DNA of 64,000 nucleotides from Gavia stellata (Eukaryota > Chordata > Aves > Gaviiformes > Gaviidae), in contig NC_082595.1 of assembly GCF_030936135.1 (NCBI RefSeq), positions 113,104,334 through 113,168,333 of the forward strand. The letters are read 5' to 3'. The position numbers and the translations under genes are program-made. The notes under the pieces were generated by a model. That model was not told the DNA's origin. It saw nothing but the letters and a program-made list of their open reading frames with translations, and ran no database searches. Positions 20,701 to 33,400 of the stretch are shown here, one piece after another. Positions within the stretch are counted from its first letter, which is position 1. Each line of letters begins with the position of its first letter.

Positions 20701-23700
20701 GTGGCTGAGAAGGTCCCTTCTGTGCTCTGTTTCAGGGGAGTCTTTGCACGGGTACAGGATCTGCATCCAGGCGGTGCTTCTGGACAGGCCCAAAATCGCC
20801 ACGATGAACCTGGGCAAGGTGAGCTGGATACCTGGGGCTGCAGGCGCTTTCCGGGCAGATGCAGTAAACCCAGCGGCACCGCTCCTCCTCCCACCCGGAG
20901 GATCCCCCAGAGCAGCCGGACAATGAGCATCCTTTCCCGTTTATCAGAATTCCTTTTGGGAGCTGTCGGGGTTGCCCCGTGCACAAAGCCCTTGAGCCTC
21001 CCTGTGCTTGTAGCCCGTGCAGAGGGACCGGTATCTCCAGTATCGCCCCAAATGTGCTGGAGCTGCTGTAAGCGCCGGTGTCCCGCTGTGTCTTTTCTTT
21101 AAAGACCTTGTCTAGAGCTCGTGCTCCCTGCCCGCCACCCGCTCCATGCTCTGCCACAGTCGGAGGGGGCAGGATGCGTCCACCCTTGGCTGCGCTCAGC
21201 GGCCTGGCAGCCGTGGGACAAGAATGAGGGTTTCTGGGTCCCGCTCCTGCGAAGCAGGCAGCTGAGCGGGTGATGGCTGCGGCTGCGGCTTGGCTGCCGT
21301 CCAGCACCGCGTGGTGCCAGCAGCTCTGCTTCCCCAGGGCTGAGGTTTGGGGGGCCCCCAGCCGGCACGGCTCCTGGCATTGCCTGGTGCTGAGGGTCCC
21401 TCCCGGGAGCCGGGGGCTCTGCTCTGCTCCGGGGGTTGCTCCCTGCCAGGCCAGGCAGCCCAGAGCCCGGTAGAGCCGCCGCGGTCCCGTGGCACTGGGA
21501 GCCCCGTGAGGCAATGCGGCTCTGGGCTCATTTCCGGCGGCGTTGGGGTGGGATGGGCTGAGGCTCCTCTTGATTAACACGTCCTCGTCTTTGCCCCAGT
21601 ACTTGGAGGTGCTGCGGTCCCACCAGAACAGGCCAGCGAAATGCCTTACCGTCCTCTGGGCGCTGGGACAGGCCGGATTCGCCGACCTCCACGAGGGCCT
21701 GAAAGGTGAGAGCCGGGAGCGGTGGGCTGGGCGCCCATCCCCACCGAGGGGGCTCCCCCTCCCCTGGGGAGCAGGAGGAGAGCTGGGGCGGCCCCCGCTA
21801 CTGCCTGTGCGTCTCCGCTCCCGCTGGTGTTCCCGCTCAGGCGTGGGGTCTGCTTCAGAACGTGCCGTCCCACTGCTGAAATGCTGGGGAGGGGGCTGCA
21901 GCGCCTGGGGGGTCCTGGGGGCAAACGGCTCGGGGGGGGACGCCTGGGAACGGGGGTGTCTGCAGCCGCCGTGGGTACCTCCGGGTGAGGGCACACCGGG
22001 CCTGTCGACGCTCATTTGGGAGCAGAATCATAGAATTGTTTAGGTTGGAAAAGACCCTTAAGATCGTCGAGTCCACCTGAGTGGTGACATTCCCTGCGCT
22101 GCAGCGGGGCTGGGTCGGGGTTTGCTGCCTGGCATGTCGTGCGTGATGCTGCTCGCCGTTCCCGTAACGACTGCTCGTTACGCCTCGTGCGTGCCTTCAT
22201 TCCTCAGCCGTATATGTTAGAGGTTGGTCACCATCGCAGAAGGGGAGTGACTTGTGCTGAAGTGTGTTTATAGAGGCGCAAGTACTCAGTGTTTAGAGTG
22301 GCGACGCTGTAGAGCTGTGTGAAGTGGTTAATTATTTTCGGGGAAGCCGGAATGTCACAAGAAGCACATTGCTTACAGAAGGGCGAGTTCAGATCTTGTG
22401 CCCAGCCTCAGCGGCACCTCTGCAACAACACAGACTGCCCTTGCGGCATCTTGTCTCTGGAGAGCATCTTCCCCCGGCTGGGACAGAGAAATCGCTGGAT
22501 CCCAGGAGGAACCGTCCCTCCTGGAAGGACAGAGAGCATGCTGCTCTGCCGTTCCTCCGCGAGCAGAGCAGGCGAGGCAGCGCAGCTGCTGCCGAGGGAT
22601 CTGTCCATCTGTCTGGTCGTCTGCCGAGCATTTTGAGTGGGGAAACGGGGAATTTGGCTGGGTTTAAATATAGCTGCCATCCTGGCACCTGAGCGTTCCT
22701 CTGCTTTTCAGCTGCTGCTTGCAGACCCAAGGAGCGCTCGTGTTGATGGAAGGAGCACGCGGCGCGGCCGGGGAGCGCTCGGTGTCGCCTGGGGCGTGGG
22801 GGCACGGCAGGAGCCCTCCTGCTCCGCGATCTGACCGCTGCCTCTCTCCCGCAGTGTGGCTCGGCGTCATGCTCCCGGTGCTCGGGATCAAGTCTCTCTC
22901 CCCGTACGCTGTTGCCTACCTGGACCGTCTGCTGATGTGAGTTACCCTGATAATGCAAACGAGGTGTATCTTCGTTAAGAGGAATAACCCAGCCCGGGCT
23001 GCTGGCTGTGGCGTGACTGTGTCTGCATTGTGCCGGTGGAAAAAACCTGAGTGTGCATGTGCGAGCATGCGAGCGAGTGGGTGTGCATGCCCTGCAGAGC
23101 CTGCAGCGGTGGGCTTGCCGTGCAGGTTAGTTTGTCCCCGATCTTTGGGGGCTGCGTGTTGTGTCGGGTTTCCAGACAGCAGTCGTGGCACCTCCTGACC
23201 GTGTCTGGTGCCGTGACGGCTGCTGGTTCCGCTGTGGCTCTATAGAAACACTGGGTTTCTGCACAGGTTTCCTCTCCGCCCCTGCTGGCGCCTTTCCTAA
23301 AATGAGGTGGGCAGACGGTGGAGGGGAAGCAGAGCCCTTTCCCGACTGGCCCTGGTCACCTCCCTGAGGCAGACAAGCGGCTCAGCTGCCCCTCGGCTCT
23401 GGCTGCGGTGGTAGGATGGGCTGCTCTGGTGCCGCAGCTTGAGGCCGCGGCAGCGCTGGTGCGACCCTGCGGGTGCCCCGTGCCAGGAACAGGCTTCTCC
23501 GGCGCTGGCACGCCTCATCGCCTGCCTTCACATGTGGGAGAGAGCGGCTCCGCTCTGAGAGCAGGTGCTGTCCGTGCCCAGAGGGACGGCGCTGCAAGGA
23601 GCAGGGTCCCCATTGCCGCCGGCTGCTGCGGTGCGCGGTTATGTTGGGGTCCCAGCTGCTACGAGAAGTGCTGGCAGCATTCACCGTCGCAGGCAGATTA

Positions 23701-26700
23701 ATTTCTCCCTGAAAGGAGAAGGGAGGTGGCGTTTGGCTGGAGGTCGCGGACAGGCGGCTCTGCTGGCCTTTGCGCAGGTGAGGGCAGCCGCCGTCTCTGG
23801 CGTTGCCGCCTTGGTGTGGTGTGAGGGAGCTGGGCGTTAACTGCGGCGGCTCCAGCACCCGGGGTGGAAGAAAGTCCGGTGCTGCACAGCGCAGGTGGCT
23901 GGTACCAGGGGAGGTGAGGAGCGGCTTTGTGGCGAGCACCGAGGGGCATCCCCTGCCCTTCCAAAGGGTTCGAGAGGTTTTATTAAGTTGTTTTTCCTGC
24001 TTCACAGTAACAGGAACATTGCATTTGGTTTTGCCAGAGGATTTTACGGAGATGCATGGAGCCAGACTTCACAGCTCCTCCCAATCTTTCTGAACCTTTA
24101 TTTAATTAGTTTTCTACAGCCTGGTTTCTCTTCTCTGACTGCGTTTCATTTACCGGCAACCCCGGTCACAGGCCTGCCAGACCTCGGTTGTCTGCAGCCT
24201 CTCAGGGAGGAAAAAGAGCATGAGACCCTTGTGCCTGACACCAGCGGCGGGTGCCGACGCCACCCCTCGCTCTGGTCACTGGAAGCGGCTCCCACAAACC
24301 CCTTTTTCCGCTGCGCTCTTTGGCAATGGGGCCACAGCGCAGGGACACTGAGAGCACGGGGACGGGGGGCTGCCTGGCCGCCACGGCCCGAGGGCGGCTG
24401 TCCCCTCTCCGGACCCTGAGGCCGCCTGCCTTGTCCCAGGGGTGCGGCGGCAACTGCCTGCATCCGTCCTGCCCGGCTGGTTGCTGCCGGGATGGGATAC
24501 AGCCCCTGGAGCCCCGGTGCTGCCTCCTGACTGTGCAGGGTGTCTCTGAGTAGCAGAGACTACACACTGCCCACATGTACCTGGGCGGTGTGTCCAGCTG
24601 AAGGGAAACCGCCGGGGCCGGTGCGAGGGCGGCCCTTCCCTCCCGGGCTGCGTTCGGTTGCCAGCACATCTGTCACAGCTCACAGGGCTTGTTTCTGCTG
24701 TGCAGGATGCATCCAAACCTGACCAAAGGCTTCGGTATGATTGGACCCAAGGATTTCTTCCCCCTCCTGGACTTTGCCTTCATGCCCAACAACTCGCTGC
24801 CGCCCAGGTATGCCGGCACCACCCCACAGTACACCCCAGCATGGGCTGCAGGGTGGGGCGGACACCCTGGTCGCCTCGCTGGCCGCTCTCCGCAGCCTGG
24901 TGCCATCTCCCCTCAGCCTGCAGGAGCAGCTGCGGCGGCTCTACCCTCGCCTGAAGGTGCTGGCGTTTGGCGCGAAGCCGGAGACAGCACTGCACACCTA
25001 CTTCCCCTCCTTCCTCTCCCGAGCTACGCCGAGCTGCCCTCCCAGCATGAAAAAAGAGGTGAGCCCGGAGTGGGGTTGCATGGCCACTGACACTTCAGGC
25101 TGGCCCCACGAGAACCCCTGTCCCAGCACGATGCCGCGTGGCTTGGGGCAGCCCTGGTGCGTCAGCGAGGAGGGACAGCCAAGTGGGTCCTGCCCTGCCC
25201 GCTGCGGTGGGCGCAGGGCTCTGCCGTCCACCGGCCCGGCTCCCCGGCATGGCCGGGCACTGGCCACCCCTCGCACAGGCTCGGCTCCCCGGCGTTAGAG
25301 GCTGAACAGGCTGGTGGGTCGGGCAGGTGCCAGCACGAGTGTGAGGTTGTGGTGGGAGCCTGTCCCGGTAAGGGAGGGAGCGGGACAGGTGGGGTTTGGT
25401 GATGCCACAGCTGCCCGGAGAGGGAGGCTTGGGGAGGGCCTGCGGAGCAGCGGCAGGCCAGACACTGCCGTCACAAGGGGAGGACGGTGATCGCGGGCCG
25501 GGGTTCCTGCTGCCCGCACCCAGGGCCTGGGAATGCCAGACCCACGAGTTCGGTGCCCCAGGAGCTGGCCGGGATGAGAGCAGCGAGCCGGCGGGTTTGG
25601 GGGGTGGTTGGCCGCGCCGGCGTACAGCCCAGGGCATGGTGTGTCTGATGCACCAAATCGGGTGACACGCATTGCGCTGGGAGCGAGGATCGGGTGTGAC
25701 GACGCTGTGCTCTCTTCCCAGCTCCTGACCTCCATGAGCCAGTGCCTGAGCCTGGACCCCCTGAGCTTCAGCGTCTGGAGGCAGCTGTACACCAAGCACC
25801 TCTCTCAGTCCAGGTTGGTTCGTGCCTGCTGCCTGCCCGCTGCTCTGAGCAGGGCCAGCACCAGCCTGCTAGCATTTAACAGTGTGTTAAATTGCTTCTC
25901 GGAGCTCCTGGCCGAGCCCTGTGTTCTCTTCCCCCCCATAGTTTGCTTCTGAACCATCTCCTGGAGTCCTGGGACAGCAGCAGCAAGAAGGTAGGAGTGA
26001 GCTGTGGAAAGGAGGAATTACATGGGGTGGGGAAACAACGTAGTTGTGCTGCTGCGGGAGGTCCCTGTACGAGCAGCGTCCCCATGGGACCCGTGTGTGC
26101 CCACACGGCGCTGCTCCAGCCTGCCGGCGGCTCAGTGAGTCCGTTGGCAGGGGCATGTGCCTGCCAGGCTCAAGAGCCAGCACTTTGTCCTGGGAACAGG
26201 CAGCACGCTGCCCATGGGAAGGGCGTTTATTTGCTTGCTGACGGAGAGCAGAGCTCCGTTCCCTCCACACGCTGTGTCGGGACTCGGATATTGCGGATTC
26301 AGCCCCCATTAGGCCTTGCTGTTCGGGTGCTGTGACGAGCGGGGAGGTGGCGCTGGCCGGGGCTCAGCGTCCCCAGAGGAGTCGTGGCTGGCTGGGTCGG
26401 CCGAGGCGCTTGGTCTCAGTGCAGCGGCCTCAGAGGTGTCCCCGCAGCCTGATCCATCCTGCAGGTCCTCAGTGTTTCTGCCCTTCCCATCTCCTCTCCC
26501 TCTGCTCCCTCCTGCAGCCCCTGCAGTGCTGGGTCGTGTGGGCGCACGGTGCTGCCGGCTCGGGGTGCTTGGTGCCGTGACGCAGCTCTTGCTTTCCCCA
26601 AGGTACGTCAGTCGCTGCAGGAAACGGTTCGCTCGTTCAAAGTAACGAACGAGGAGCTGGCGGCGAGAGGGCCCAACAGCGACCAGGACGTGGCCGCCTG

Positions 26701-29700
26701 CGATGCTGCCTGCAAGGTGAGCCCCGGGCAGGGTGGTGCCCGCTGTCAGCCGGCAGACGGATTTCAGCTCCATGCTGGGGTTGCGGTTGGCCTCTCCTGC
26801 CACCGGCACGCGCCAGGCCAGGGCCCCCGCCGCGGCGCATCTGTAGGACACGCTGGGGACAGATGGTGCTGGCCCTTGTCCATCCTGCCAGCTGCTCAGC
26901 AGATGACACTGGATTCCACTGGTTAGCCGGGGCTGGGCGGTGAGAGCAGCCGTCAGCGCGGCAGCGTGCTGGCGGCGGGTGGTGCGGCCGCGCAGGAACC
27001 TCCCCGGCCTCGGGAGCCGCGCGGTGACGAGGCCTTGTCCTTCTGCCTGCCCAGGAACTGCTGCGCAAGATGAAGGGCCGGGGCTTCCCCTGGTCACGGC
27101 TGCTGCTTGTCCTCCTGGTCTTCGTAGCCGGCTTCCTCCTGCACGACGTCCGGACGCACGGCTCCTTCCAGGGTAAGGCGGCGGATCTTTGCTCGTGGCT
27201 TTGCGGAAAAGGGGGTGCGGAGGAACGTCCCTGGGGAACAATAACTTTGCCGTTCCGAGTGAAGCCCCTCTGCACTCCTGCCTTCACCCTGAGCCTGTGC
27301 TGCTGGCTGCCCTTGAGCAGCGTGGCCCCGTCGGGCTGTCTTTGAATGGGTGCGCTTGGGGGGTACGTGGGCTGTGTTGAGCCAGACGTTCTCGGCAGGT
27401 TGCACAGACACATCCCCTGCTTGTCCCCTCTGGGGACGGTTTTGCCCAGGGCTGCCCTAACCCGGGTTTCCTCCCTGCTCCGGAGCTTCTGTCTTTCTTT
27501 GTCCCATCTCAGAGTATTTTCCAAGACGTTTTGCAGAGCAGCTCGGGTCACGCGTCCCCGGAGAGAGGCTTCGGGGACAGACCGAGCGCGCAGCTCCTGC
27601 AGACCGGGCCGAAGGGTTGCTCAGGGAATGGTTCTTGTCCCTTCCAGCCTCCTCCTCTGCTCACCTGCTTCGTTCCTCTGGCGTCCTGCCGGCCTCGCAG
27701 CAAGCCTGGCAGAAGGTCTCCCACGGCTGCCTCGAAGGGTACAGGTCAGTGGCACCGGCGCAGGGCAGCAGCGTGCGTGTCTGGGTGGGCATGAAGCTGT
27801 TCACGCGGCGCAAAGCGATCTCTGTAGGGAGCCCTTTCTGCTGGGAAGCGTTCCCCAGCTCTGCCTGGAAGGGCTTTCAGCTCAGCTCCTGAGTTCTTCT
27901 CTTCCCTTGGCCCGTGGCGGCAGGTCCAGGTACCCCTGTGCCCCCGTGGCTCTGCCGGCGGTGCCGGGGCAGGCGGTGCTTGCCCTCAGCCGGCACTCAC
28001 TCTCTTCCAGGTGGCTGGAGCGGAGCCTGCCCGTCTACGGCTCCCAGGCAGCCGCCGTCCTGCAGCCGCAGCTGGAGCTGCTCTGGGTGAAGAGCGGCGA
28101 GGTGGCCCTGTACGCGTCTGAGCAGTGCTCCTCCCTGCTGTCCTGGATCCACGACAGCCTGCCCTGGTTCATCGAGTGGGTAAGAAGGAGAAGGGAGAAG
28201 TCTCAAAGATCACTCACTATAATTTCCTGAAAATCAGCAGTTTGGTGGAAGAGGGGTGACTTTAGTATCCCACAGAGCAAGCAGCGTGGGCACCGCGTCT
28301 GCTGTTTGGTGGAGATGTGCCACATACGAGCCAAGCGGTGACCGTGGGGAGGGCTTGGTGATGCCAGACCACGGGGAGGAGGGAGGAGGCGCGATGCCTG
28401 GGCGATGGTGGGGACAGCCTGCTTTGGCAGAGCCTCCTTCACGGGTGACCAGGACACCGGGCTCCTCGGGGTACCCAAACCCGGCGCGTGAAGGGGAGGT
28501 TGGTGTTAAACCTGCGCCGGCTCTCTCTGCCCCTGCAGCTCCAGTCCCGGGTCCCAGAGTCCCTGCTGCACTTCGCCGAGTGCGTCAGAGAGCTGCTGCT
28601 CTTCCTGGTGCGGAGCTGCCTGCTGCCGCTGCTGGAGTGCGTGGCCGCGGCGCTGGAGCGGGGCTGGAAGCACTGGGTGGACTCCTGCAAGTGAGCATCC
28701 CTGCCCTCCTCCAGCCCCCACGCTGCACAGGCTGCGGTGGGGCTCTGCTCCCCCCGGGCAGCAGCAGAGTCTCTCCCTGTCCTGGCTGGGGGTGGCTCCT
28801 GGTCCTGCTCCGGCAGAGGGGCCGGGACGTGGCACCGTGGCCGGGGACTTGCGACGGATCAGGGAGCTGGGGCGATGTTCCTGGGCAGGGCCAGTCCGGG
28901 GCGGTTCGGGACCTATTTCTGCAGCGCTTGGGGTTCACAGCCGGATTCAGGGAGACGGGGTGGTGCCGGAGAGGGACTCTCATTACCCCGCTGCTGGCCG
29001 GCTTGCTCGGCCGCTTCCTCGGCACCTCCTGACAGGAGCCCCGTGCGGATGCGCTGCCCCGGGGGGAGCTGGGTGCCATGCTGAGCGCGCTGTCCCTGCG
29101 CTGCCCTGCTCCGGGCCGCTGTGAGCAGAGGAGGAGCTGGGGCAGCCTTCGTCCCGGTGCTGCCCGCCCTGGCTCTGCGGGAGAGCTAGGTCCAGCCAGG
29201 GCGGCGAGCGGCATGCGCGTGTCCCTGTGGCAACCGTGTCCCTGCGGCGTGCACATGTCCCTGCGGCGTGCGCATGTCCCTGCAGCGGTCATGCTCCCCT
29301 GCAGCATGCGCGTGTCCCTGCAGCAGTCATGCTCCCCTGCGGCGTGTGTGTCCCTGCAGCAGTAGTGCTCCCCTGCGGCGTGTGTGTGTCCCTGCGGCGG
29401 TCATGCTCCCCTGCAGCGTGCACATGTCCCTGCAGCGGTCATGCTCCCCTGTGCCGTGTGTGTGTCCCTGCGGCGGTCATGCTCCCCTGCAGCATGTGCG
29501 TGTCCCTGCGGCGGTCATGCTCCCCTGCAGCATGCGCGTGTCCCTGCAGCAGTCATGCTCCCCTGCGGCGTGTGTGTGTCCCTGCGGTGGTCATGCTCCC
29601 CTGCGGCGTGTGTGTCCCTGCAGCAGTAGTGCTCCCCTGCGGCGTGTGCGTGTCCCTGCGGCGTGTGCGTGTCCCTGCGGCGTGTGCGTGTCCCTGCGGC

Positions 29701-30119
29701 GGTCGTGCGTCCCTGCGGCGTGTGCGTGTCCCTGCGGCGTGTGCCTGTCTCTGCGACGGTCATGTGTCCCTGCGACAGTCATGCGTCCCTGTGGCATGCG
29801 CGTGTCCCTGCGACGGTCATGCTCCCCTGCAGCATGTGTGTGTCCCTGTGGCAGCCGTGTCCCTGCAGTGTGTGCCACTGCCTGCTCGAGGGGCTCCCGT
29901 GTTCCTCAGAGCCTTGTAACGCCGGGGCTGGCTCTACCCGTCCCGCAGCCGGCGGGTTCCCTGCCAGTGACCCGTTCCCCTTGCTTTTCCAGCGGAGAAG
30001 TGTCGTGGGGCTGCGTGAGGGAACACCTGACGAGCTTTACCTATTCTTCTTGGATTTATCTGCAAAACACAACCCTCGCCGTCAAAAACTGGGCCTTGGC
30101 TATGATTTCCGGACACTGA
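14719..30119 (+). CDS. TMEM214: Transmembrane protein 214
   Basis: ER membrane protein; in mammals it is reported to anchor procaspase-4 in ER-stress apoptosis. Seventeen coding exons read in frame: 14719-14860, 15220-15425, 17592-17742, 18975-19109, 20736-20818, 21600-21705, 22855-22936, 24706-24807, 24917-25058, 25722-25813, 25942-25990, 26603-26716, 27055-27172, 27648-27744, 28011-28179, 28539-28690, 29993-30119. All introns are GT-AG. The product is 688 residues, against 689 in human. Diagnostic blocks are WEVVRKGRRP at the N-terminus, VWVKDLAGYLNYKLQ, ELFFDHCIYTMLQELDKTPG, HPNLTKGFGMIGPKDFFPLL and LKVLAFGAKP. The long middle part is cytosolic and probably helical. Hydrophobic segments lie at about 482-498 (SRLLLVLLVFVAGFLL) and 614-635 (LLLFLVRSCLLPLLECV), matching the two human membrane segments. 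A short hydrophobic C-terminus follows. The start has a GGCGATGG context; nothing appears broken. Confidence 0.97.
15426..17591 (+). other. TMEM214: TMEM214 intron 2
   Basis: 2.2 kb, more AT-rich than the flanks, with a T-run near 16550. No repeat family, RNA or exon recognised. Confidence 0.5.
18016..18075 (-). mobile_element. CR1 LINE 3'-end fragment
   Basis: The plus strand reads AGAATCACTTAGGTTGGAAA then a GATCATCGAGTCC block. This is the reverse complement of the terminal 3' end of avian CR1 LINEs. It is a short, 5'-truncated, non-coding copy in TMEM214 intron 3. Confidence 0.85.
22023..22080 (-). mobile_element. CR1 LINE 3'-end fragment
   Basis: AGAATCATAGAATTGTTTAG followed by a block ending GTCGAGTCC, again the reverse complement of the CR1 3' end including its ATTCTATG-type terminal repeat. 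Short dead copy in TMEM214 intron 6. Confidence 0.88.
29215..29880. repeat. Minisatellite in the last TMEM214 intron, unit about 36-38 bp
   Basis: Tandem copies of a unit containing GTCCCTGCGGCG and TCATGCTCCCCTGCAGC, roughly 18 in number and clearly diverged. The open frames through it on both strands (Cys-rich on the plus strand, Arg/Thr-rich on the minus strand) come from the repeat and are not genes. Confidence 0.95.
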
Positions 30120-30439
30120 TCGGCTTTCCGGAGGAGCGGGGACACGGTCGTGCCGACTCCGGACGTTCCAGCTGCCCGAGGAGCGTCTCCAGTGGAACTT
30201 GCGTTGGCCGCGGGACGGAGATGCGGAGGGAGATGCGCGGGGTTGGGGGGGGGACTTTGGGCTCGGGTCGGGGGTTACGGGGGAGGTTTTGTTCTTTCCT
30301 GGGAAACACGTCCAGGTTTTCCGCACCCTGTGAGTTGGCCTCGGCTTTCCCTGTCCCGGCTCGGGCGGGGGGTGAGGTGGGGCCGGCCCCCACGTCCCCC
30401 CCGGGGTGGTTGTTTTCCCCTGTAATGGTGGTGGAGATG
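30120..30439 (+). other. TMEM214: TMEM214 3' UTR
   Basis: No AATAAA or ATTAAA is visible between the stop and the start of the TG-rich array, so the poly(A) site must use a weak signal or lie within the array. Confidence 0.5.
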
Positions 30440-33400
30440 GGGGTGCGTGTGCATAGGGACGGGCACGCGTGTGTGTGCGTGCCTACACATGCTTATGAAC
30501 ACGTGTGTACACATGTGCATAGGGACGGGCACATGTGTCTGCATACATGTGCTTATGAACACACGTGTGCGTATGGGGTGTGTGTACACGTATGTGTGAC
30601 CGTGTGTGTGCATACACGTGCTTATGTACACACTTGCATATGTGTGTGTGTGCATGTACATGTGTATATATGGATGTGCACACGTGAGTGTGTATGTGCA
30701 TGCTTATGTACACATGTGCATATGTGTGTGCATGTACGTATGTATATATGGATGTGCACACATGTGAGCGTGTGTGTATTTACATGCTTATGTGCACACA
30801 TGTGCATATACATGTGTGTGCATGTACACGTGTATATATGGATAATGGGGGTGCGTGTGGGCATGCACATGTGCATAGGGACATGCATGCATGTGTGTGC
30901 CTACACATGCTTATGAACATGTGTGCGTATAAGTGCGTGTACACGTGTGCATAGGGACGTGCGTGCGTGTGCATACATGTGCTTATGAACACACGTGTGC
31001 ATATAGGGGTGTGTGCATGTACACATGTATGTGTGACCGTGTGTGTGCATACACGTGCTTATGTACACGTGCATATACATGTGTGTGCATGTACGTGTGT
31101 ATATATGGATGTGCATGTGTGTATGTACATGTTTATGTACACGTGTGCATATATGCGTGTGCATGTAGACGTGTATATATGGATAATGGGGGTGCATGTG
31201 TGCATGCACGTGTGCATGCGGATGTGCATGCATGTGTGCGCCTACACATGCTTATGAATATATGTGCATATAGGTGCATGTACACGTGTGCATAGGGACA
31301 TGCACATGTGTGTGCATACATGTGCTTATGAACACGTGTACGTATGGGGGGTGTACACGTGTATGTGTGACCGTGTGTGTGCATACATGTGCTTATGTAC
31401 ACACGTGCATGTGTGTGTACATGTGTATATATGGATGCGCACACGTGTGAGCGTGTGTGTATGTGTATTTATGTGCTTAGGTGCACACATGTGCATATAC
31501 GTGTGTGTGCATGTACACATGTATATATAGATGTGCACACGTGTGTGAGCCTGTGTGTGCATACACACATTTATGTACACATGTATGCATATGTGCATGT
31601 GTGTACACGTATATATGGGCGTGCATATGTGCGTGTGCATGCACATGCTTATGTGCACATGTGTGGATATACATCTGTGTGCATGTACATGCCTATATAT
31701 GGATGTGCACACGTGAGCGTGTATGTGCATGCACATGCTTATGTACACACGTGCATATATCTATAGATATGCACAAGTGTGTGACCGTGTGTGCGTACAC
31801 ACGTGTTTATGTACACACGTGTGCATATACATCTGTGTGTGTGTACACATATATATGGATGTGCACATCTGTGAGCATGTGTGTATGTGCTTATGTACAC
31901 ACGTGTGCGTATACCTGTATGTGCATGTACATGTGTATATATGGACATGCATGCGTGTGTGTATGCATGTGCATATATGTGTGTCCGCGCCTGTACCTGT
32001 GTATATATAGATGTGTGTGTGTGCATATGCATGTCTTCTTACATACAGGCGTACATAAGTGTGCATGCAGATGTGTTGTGTGCATGTACACGTGTGTATA
32101 TAGGTGTGTGCATGTGTCGTGTGTGTACGCTTATGGATATAGGTGTGTGTGCATGTATGTCGTGTATGTGTGTGTATGTAGGTGTGTGCATGCGTGTGCT
32201 GTGTACATGTGTGTATATAGGTGTGCACACGCGTGCCTGTACGTGTATATAGGTGTGCACACATGTCATGTGCGCATATGTGTGTGCATATAGGTGTGTG
32301 CACACGTGTGTCATGTACACGTGTGTATGTAGGTGTGTGCACGTGTTGTGTACGCGTAGGTATATAGGTGTGCGCACACGTGTGTTGTGTGCGTGTATGC
32401 GTGTGTATATAGGTGTGCACAGGTGTCATATGTGTGTACGTGTGTGTATATAGGTGTGTGCACGTGTCCTGTGTGTACATGTGCATATAGGTGTGTGCGC
32501 ATGTGTCATGTGCGTGTATACGTGTATATGGGTGTGCGTGTGTGTGTATAGGTGTGTGCACATGTGTCGTGTGTGTACACGTGTATATAGGTGTGTGCGC
32601 ATGTGTGTGTACATGTGCATATAGGTGTGTGCGCATGTGTCGTGCGTGTATACGTGGATATGGGTGTGCGTGTGTGTGTATAGGTGTGTGCACGTGTCGT
32701 GTGTGTACATGTGTCGTGTGTGTACACGTGTATATAGGTGTGCACATGTGTGTGTACATGTGCATATAGGTGTGTGCGCATGTGTCATGTGCGTGTATAC
32801 GTGTATATGGGGGTGTGTGTATAGGTGTGTGCACGTGTTGTGTGTGTACATGTGTGTATAGGTGTGTGCACGTGTCGTGTGTGTGCACGTGTCGTGTGTG
32901 TACACGTGTATATAGGTGTGTGCACGTGTCGTGTGTGTACATGTGTGTATAGGTGTGTGCGCATGTGTCATGTGCGTGTATACGTGTATATGGGTGTGCG
33001 TGTGTGTGTATAGGTGTGTGCTCGTGTCATGTGTGTACATGTGTATATAGGTGTGCTCGTGTCGTGTGTGTACACATGTATATAGGTGTGTGCACATGTG
33101 TCGTGTGTACACGTGTATATAGGTGTGTGCACATGTGTGTGTACACGTGTATATAGGTGTGTGCACATGTCGTGTGTGTACATGTGCATATAGGTGTGTG
33201 CGCATGTGTCATGTGCGTGTATACGTGTATATGGGTGTGCGTGTGTGTGTATAGGTGTGTGCACGTGTCGTGTGTGTACACGTGTATATAGGTGTGTGCA
33301 CATGTGTCGTGTGTACACGTGTATATAGGTGTGTGCACATGTCGTGTGTGTACATGTGCATATAGGTGTGTGCGCATGTGTCGTGCGTGTATACGTGTAT

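Noticed and set aside
29227-29919. Cys-rich open frame in the last TMEM214 intron
   Set aside because: Generated by the 36-38 bp minisatellite; the flanking splice sites of TMEM214 exons 16 and 17 remove it.
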